Source: Crocinitomicaceae bacterium (GTDB lineage: Bacteria > Bacteroidota > Bacteroidia > Flavobacteriales_D > Crocinitomicaceae). From it: DNA of 64,000 nucleotides. The notes under the pieces were generated by a model. It was not told where the DNA came from. It saw only the letters and a list, made by a program, of their open reading frames with translations, and made no database searches. Below are positions 59,623-64,000 of this stretch, one piece after another (position 1 is the first letter of the stretch; the number at the start of each line of letters is the position of its first letter). Position numbers and translations under genes: made by a program. The DNA lies in NCBI GenBank assembly GCA_024643545.1, contig JAHEMR010000007.1:48526-112525 (forward strand), read 5' to 3'.

Positions 59623-61197
59623 TTAGATTGTTTGGAATTGAGGCATTTTTAAAATCACATTCATCACTGCTTGCATGCGTTGGGTTACAGGCGTAAAGTA
59701 AGTTGTATTCGTTGGATTAGCAAGGTAATCCGTGTATTGCAACGTCCATTCAAAATCCGGAAGTCCATTGGTAAGAATCAATTTTAAGGTCAGCTTATCA
59801 GCCGCATTGATTGCTTTTGGAAAAAATACGTCGCACATGTCATCGATGACTTGAGGAGCATCCGAAGGATTTGATAATCCATTTAAAAAACCAAGTAAGT
59901 TCATTTTTAGGACGTTGGTTCCAACCGGTACACCGGAATAAACAAGCGCGGAAACAATATCGAAGCGTTTTTTTATATACGTTGAATTGATCCAAAGTTT
60001 AGAAAACGCCGGTGCTTGATAGTAGGCGGTCCAACCAGCAACACTTGGCGGAACAAGATATGACTGCCCCATGGTATCAGCCACGTAATAGATTGAAATG
60101 TATGTTTGATAATCACCAACCAATCCGAAATTTGGCATTGTTTGCGTTGGATTCATTGCACCCATGATCATTTCAATTGGGTTACGAATAATCGCACCAC
60201 GAACCGACATATCATAAAAATGATCACTTGTCAGCAATTGCTGCATGACAGGTAAAATTTCGTAATTATTCGTAATCAACGTTTGTGCGAGTACATCGAT
60301 TACATCCGTTTGAATGGAAGGAGTGATGTCATAATTCACAAAATATCGGTAAAGTTTGGTACAAATGTACTTAGCCACTTGAGGTTGAGCAAAAATAACA
60401 TCGATGTAATTTGCATACTCCGTTGCTCCAGCTCCAGAAACTACTTGACCATTGAAATGATATGAAAGCGTTTTGCTTGAATTATCGTGTAAAATCGAAT
60501 TAAAACTTGCCGTCGCTTGCGTTGCCGTGCTGCTTCGTATTCCCGAAACAGTGTATCCGGTCATTATTTTTGCACCTGCAGCAACATCTATTTCTGTATA
60601 GGTAGAATAATCTCCCGTCGCAATTTGGTTTCCTTTTCCAATGGAAAACAATTCCAACAATTCCCTCGAATAATTTTCATTTGGAGAAAATACATTGTTT
60701 GTCGCGCCATTCAAGAATAACAACATAGCAGGATGAATTGTCACATCCTTTACTAATTGCTTGAAATTTCCCAATGAGTTTTGACGAAGTAGCGCAAGAA
60801 AATGATACATCGCACGCGCCTCCGCAGATGCTGTGACACCAAAATGATTCTGCCAAAAGAAAGCCATTTTTTCAGCAATGCACAATTGCTCTTGGTTCAT
60901 GTTTTTTGCAATCCACGCACCCAAAGATTTAAATCGAGCATTCTCGGTTTGTTGGTTTTGGGTTTGATTGGCAGGATAAACTGCATTCACCCATGAACTT
61001 CCTTGAGGGACAATTGTTTCACCGGCATCATAAGCCAGTGGTTCATCCGAAATTGGAATTTGCAAAATGGAATTAACCGTTGCATTCATGCCGTTTGCAA
61101 CTGCCGTTAGGATTTGTTGATTTGTAGCACCAAAAGTTGTTCTTCTCAATAAATGAGCTGCTTCTGCTTTTGTCCAAGGCCCTGTGTAAACTTGCAT
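59623..61197 (-). CDS. DUF1800 family protein
   Basis: AEAAHLLRRTTFGATNQQI; AEKMAFFWQNHFGV; NYSRELLELFSIG; VAGWTAYYQAPAF. Confidence 0.9.
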   Translation of the reverse strand: MQVYTGPWTKAEAAHLLRRTTFGATNQQILTAVANGMNATVNSILQIPISDEPLAYDAGETIVPQGSSWVNAVYPANQTQNQQTENARFKSLGAWIAKNMNQEQLCIAEKMAFFWQNHFGVTASAEARAMYHFLALLRQNSLGNFKQLVKDVTIHPAMLLFLNGATNNVFSPNENYSRELLELFSIGKGNQIATGDYSTYTEIDVAAGAKIMTGYTVSGIRSSTATQATASFNSILHDNSSKTLSYHFNGQVVSGAGATEYANYIDVIFAQPQVAKYICTKLYRYFVNYDITPSIQTDVIDVLAQTLITNNYEILPVMQQLLTSDHFYDMSVRGAIIRNPIEMIMGAMNPTQTMPNFGLVGDYQTYISIYYVADTMGQSYLVPPSVAGWTAYYQAPAFSKLWINSTYIKKRFDIVSALVYSGVPVGTNVLKMNLLGFLNGLSNPSDAPQVIDDMCDVFFPKAINAADKLTLKLILTNGLPDFEWTLQYTDYLANPTNTTYFTPVTQRMQAVMNVILKMPQFQTI

Positions 61198-61302
61198 ATC
61201 TTCGATTAGGTAGTTAAAGCTACTTGAATTTTATGAGAAAAGCAACTTATATTTTTTTAAACGTTTGATATTCATTATCTTCAACTATTAATTAAAATCA
61301 AC

Positions 61303-64000
61303 TTGAAAACAGTGAGATTACTCGTTTTTTTTCTAATGTTCATGAGCCTTGCTTACGGACAAGGAGACGACTGTCTTTCTGCAACTTACCTGCCAAACGT
61401 GAGCAACTTTTGCTCCACAAATTCAAATTTCACGAATGTGGGTGCAACAACTGGTCTGACTTCCTTACCCGCTTGTTGGCCAACCACAGCAACCCAGGAT
61501 GTTTGGTTCCAATTTATTGCAACAGGAACTGATGTACTTATTTCCGTCAATGGAAGTGGCAGCGGAGGAACTATGATTGCTCCAAATATTGCCTTGTACA
61601 ATGGGAATTGTTCCTTGCTATTTGAACTTGGATGCGCTCCAGGTGTTATTGGAAATGGCTCAACTCAACTTTATGAAGGCGCACTGGCACCCGGAACGAC
61701 GTATTTGATTCGGGTTAGTTCATTACCGAGTAATCAGGGTTCTTTTATTCTATGTGCAAACTGCTACACACCGAACCTCAATCCAGGCGCAGACTGCAGT
61801 GGAGCAGCATATTTATGCAATCAAAATTCCGTAAGTGTTGCCTCGCTAAGTGGTGGGGGACTCGATAACGATGAACCAGAACCAGGAACATGCTTGGATG
61901 TTTGGGGCCCGGATGAAGGGAATTCTTCTTGGTTTAAATGGACGTGTCAAACGAGTGGAACTTTGACATTTGACATCACACCAATCAATGCAAACGACGA
62001 CATTGATTTTATTTTGTACCAACTTTCCGGAACGGATGCATGCGGACCACGGACACCGATTCGGTGCAATTCCTCTTCTTGTCTGAATCCTGTTGGGTCA
62101 ACTGGATTAAACCTCGTAGACTTGGATTTTGATGAATGGCCAAATTGCGATCCAGGTGAAAATGCATATTGTCAGTACATCAACATGGTTGCCGGCGTTT
62201 CATATGCCATTCTTATAAACAACTTTAGTGCGAGTACGGGCTTCACCATAAGTTTCAATACAGGTAATACGAATAATCCCGGGACATTTTTAGGACCTCA
62301 CCCCCTTCTTAACCACACAAACACTTCTATTTGCCAAGGAAGTTCTGTAACATTTAATGCAATCGGTTCCACAAATGTTGCCGGTGGATTAAATTGGATT
62401 TTTTCCAATGGCGCAAATTCAACGACCGCAACTGGTACCGGACCATTCACGATGACCTATTCCAATCCTGGTTATTTTCTTGGAATCCTTAACGGATTTG
62501 ATCAGTTTGGATGTCAAGCTACCGAATATGTGAATATTCAAGTAACTGCACCTCCTGTTTTAATTAATCCAGCAACTCAAACCATTTGCAGTTCGGCTAG
62601 CACGAACATTAGTGTGATGAATTCCATTCCAACTGGAACGAGCATACAATGGACAGCGAGTTCAAATCCCTTCGTTAGTGGGGCGACTAATGGCATTGGG
62701 GCTTCCATTAATCAAGTGTTGACTAATAATTCGAATCAAATACAAACAATAACCTATACCATTACAGCTACGAAAGGACCTTGCACGGTTGTAAGTAATA
62801 CGATTGTTTCCATTAATCCAAATACTATCCCCTTGTTTAATGCGGTAAGTCCCATTTGTCAGGGAGGAAGTCTAACAGCCTTGCCAACTAGTTCACTGAA
62901 TGGAATCACTGGAACGTGGAGTCCGGCTTTGAATAACCAAGCAACAACAACCTATACCTTCACTCCATCTTTGGGACAATGTTCGACTACAACGACGTTG
63001 AGTATCAGTGTGAATGCGCCAGTGCTTCCAAACTTTAATGTGGTAAGTCCCATTTGTCAGGGAGGAAGTCTAACAGCCTTGCCAACTAGTTCGCTGAATG
63101 GAATCACTGGAACGTGGAGTCCGGCATTGAATAACCAAGCGACTACGACCTACACTTTCACTCCAACTTTTGGACAATGTGCGACATCAACGACGTTGAG
63201 TATCAGCGTCAATGCACCAATGCTTCCAACTTTTAATGCTGTAAATCCCATTTGTCAAGGCGGAAATCTAACAGCGTTACCAACTAGTTCGCTAAATGGA
63301 ATCACTGGAACGTGGAGTCCGGCATTGAATAACCAAGCAACTACGACGTATACTTTCACTCCAACTTCTGGACAATGTGCGAATCCAACAACATTGAGTA
63401 TTAGCGTCAATGCGCAAATGCTTCCAACTTTTAATGCGGTGAGTCCCATTTGTCAGGGAGGAAATCTAACGGCCTTGCCAAATAGTTCACTGAATGGAAT
63501 CACCGGATCGTGGAGCCCGGCCTTGAACAACCAAGCGACAACGACCTATACTTTTACTCCAACTTCTGGACAATGTGCGACTACAACCACGTTGATTATC
63601 AGTGTGAATGCGCCAGTGCTTCCAACTTTTAATGCGGTGAGTCCCATTTGTCAGGGAGGAAATCTAACGGCCTTGCCAACGAGTTCGCTGAATGGAATCA
63701 ATGGAACGTGGAGTCCGGCCTTGAACAACCAAGCGACAACGACCTACACTTTCACTCCAACTTCTGGACAATGTGCGACTGCAACGACGTTGAGCATACT
63801 TGTCAATCCCACGATTACTCCCACATTTGATCCTGTTAGTCCCATTTGTCAAGGTGGAAATTTAACGGCCTTGCCAACTAGTTCGCTGAATGGAATCAAT
63901 GGAACGTGGAGTCCGGCCTTGAACAACCAAGCGACAACGACCTACACTTTCACTCCAACTTCTGGACAATGTGCGACTGCAACGACGTTGAGCATACTTG
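61303..64000 (+). CDS. Giant secreted adhesin-like protein with 66-aa tandem repeats (truncated by window end)
   Basis: TTG start at 61303 gives MKTVRLLVFFLMFMSLAYGQGDDC signal peptide; single open frame to 64000; not listed in the track because no stop lies in the window. Confidence 0.88.
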   Translation, partial: MKTVRLLVFFLMFMSLAYGQGDDCLSATYLPNVSNFCSTNSNFTNVGATTGLTSLPACWPTTATQDVWFQFIATGTDVLISVNGSGSGGTMIAPNIALYNGNCSLLFELGCAPGVIGNGSTQLYEGALAPGTTYLIRVSSLPSNQGSFILCANCYTPNLNPGADCSGAAYLCNQNSVSVASLSGGGLDNDEPEPGTCLDVWGPDEGNSSWFKWTCQTSGTLTFDITPINANDDIDFILYQLSGTDACGPRTPIRCNSSSCLNPVGSTGLNLVDLDFDEWPNCDPGENAYCQYINMVAGVSYAILINNFSASTGFTISFNTGNTNNPGTFLGPHPLLNHTNTSICQGSSVTFNAIGSTNVAGGLNWIFSNGANSTTATGTGPFTMTYSNPGYFLGILNGFDQFGCQATEYVNIQVTAPPVLINPATQTICSSASTNISVMNSIPTGTSIQWTASSNPFVSGATNGIGASINQVLTNNSNQIQTITYTITATKGPCTVVSNTIVSINPNTIPLFNAVSPICQGGSLTALPTSSLNGITGTWSPALNNQATTTYTFTPSLGQCSTTTTLSISVNAPVLPNFNVVSPICQGGSLTALPTSSLNGITGTWSPALNNQATTTYTFTPTFGQCATSTTLSISVNAPMLPTFNAVNPICQGGNLTALPTSSLNGITGTWSPALNNQATTTYTFTPTSGQCANPTTLSISVNAQMLPTFNAVSPICQGGNLTALPNSSLNGITGSWSPALNNQATTTYTFTPTSGQCATTTTLIISVNAPVLPTFNAVSPICQGGNLTALPTSSLNGINGTWSPALNNQATTTYTFTPTSGQCATATTLSILVNPTITPTFDPVSPICQGGNLTALPTSSLNGINGTWSPALNNQATTTYTFTPTSGQCATATTLSIL
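62845..64000 (+). repeat. Tandem repeat array, 198-bp period, at least 6 copies (6th truncated)
   Basis: Unit anchored on GTnAGTCCCATTTGTCAGGGAGG with copies starting 62845, 63043, 63241, 63439, 63637, 63835; encodes VSPICQGGxLTALPTSSLNGITGTWSPALNNQATTTYTFTPTSGQCATxTTLSISVNA. Confidence 0.95.

Noticed and set aside
63648-63852. Two short ORFs (+ 63648-63830 and - 63664-63852)
   Set aside because: Alternative frames of the tandem repeat inside the giant ORF.
62845-64000. CRISPR-like or satellite array
   Set aside because: The 198-bp period is in frame, has no unique spacers and encodes a 66-aa protein repeat.
1-64000. rRNA, tRNA, IS elements, prophage or defence island
   Set aside because: No tRNA-like cloverleaf, rRNA segment, transposase, integrase or known defence gene recognised; intergenic gaps are short.

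Overview
The window is a gene-dense, low-GC chromosomal segment from a member of Bacteroidota, most likely Flavobacteriales. The lineage is inferred from T9SS C-terminal sorting domains, TAnnTTTG-type -7 promoter elements, a SecDF fusion and DUF1501/DUF1800/DUF6702 families. It carries housekeeping genes (dnaX, menE, nth, dnaB, rho, mpl, secDF, accD, fba, uvrB, fabI, rlmB, upp) mixed with large secreted or T9SS-exported proteins (sialidase-like, SprB-repeat, choice-of-anchor B, PNGase F-like, nidogen-like, DUF1501). The last gene is a giant adhesin-like ORF that runs off the right edge, made of exact 198-bp (66-aa) tandem repeats; the ORF track does not list it. No rRNA, tRNA, CRISPR array, phage or IS element was recognised. 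The strongest observations are: (1) dnaX is split by an A10 tract containing an in-phase A_AAA_AAG heptamer, and the -1 frame stays open for 203 codons, which implies programmed frameshifting or transcriptional slippage giving gamma and tau; (2) a recurrent TAnnTTTG-N4/5-ATG layout that predicts leaderless mRNAs for several DNA-metabolism genes; (3) the highly identical 66-aa repeat array; (4) an N/Q-rich disordered insertion in Rho; (5) a PNGase F-like enzyme with its catalytic halves separated by a LamG-containing insertion; (6) a class D beta-lactamase overlapping mpl; (7) a DUF1501 protein that appears to combine a Tat signal with a T9SS domain. Two small ORFs below the track's size cutoff and one decayed gene were also seen. 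There is no clear defence-type novel system.
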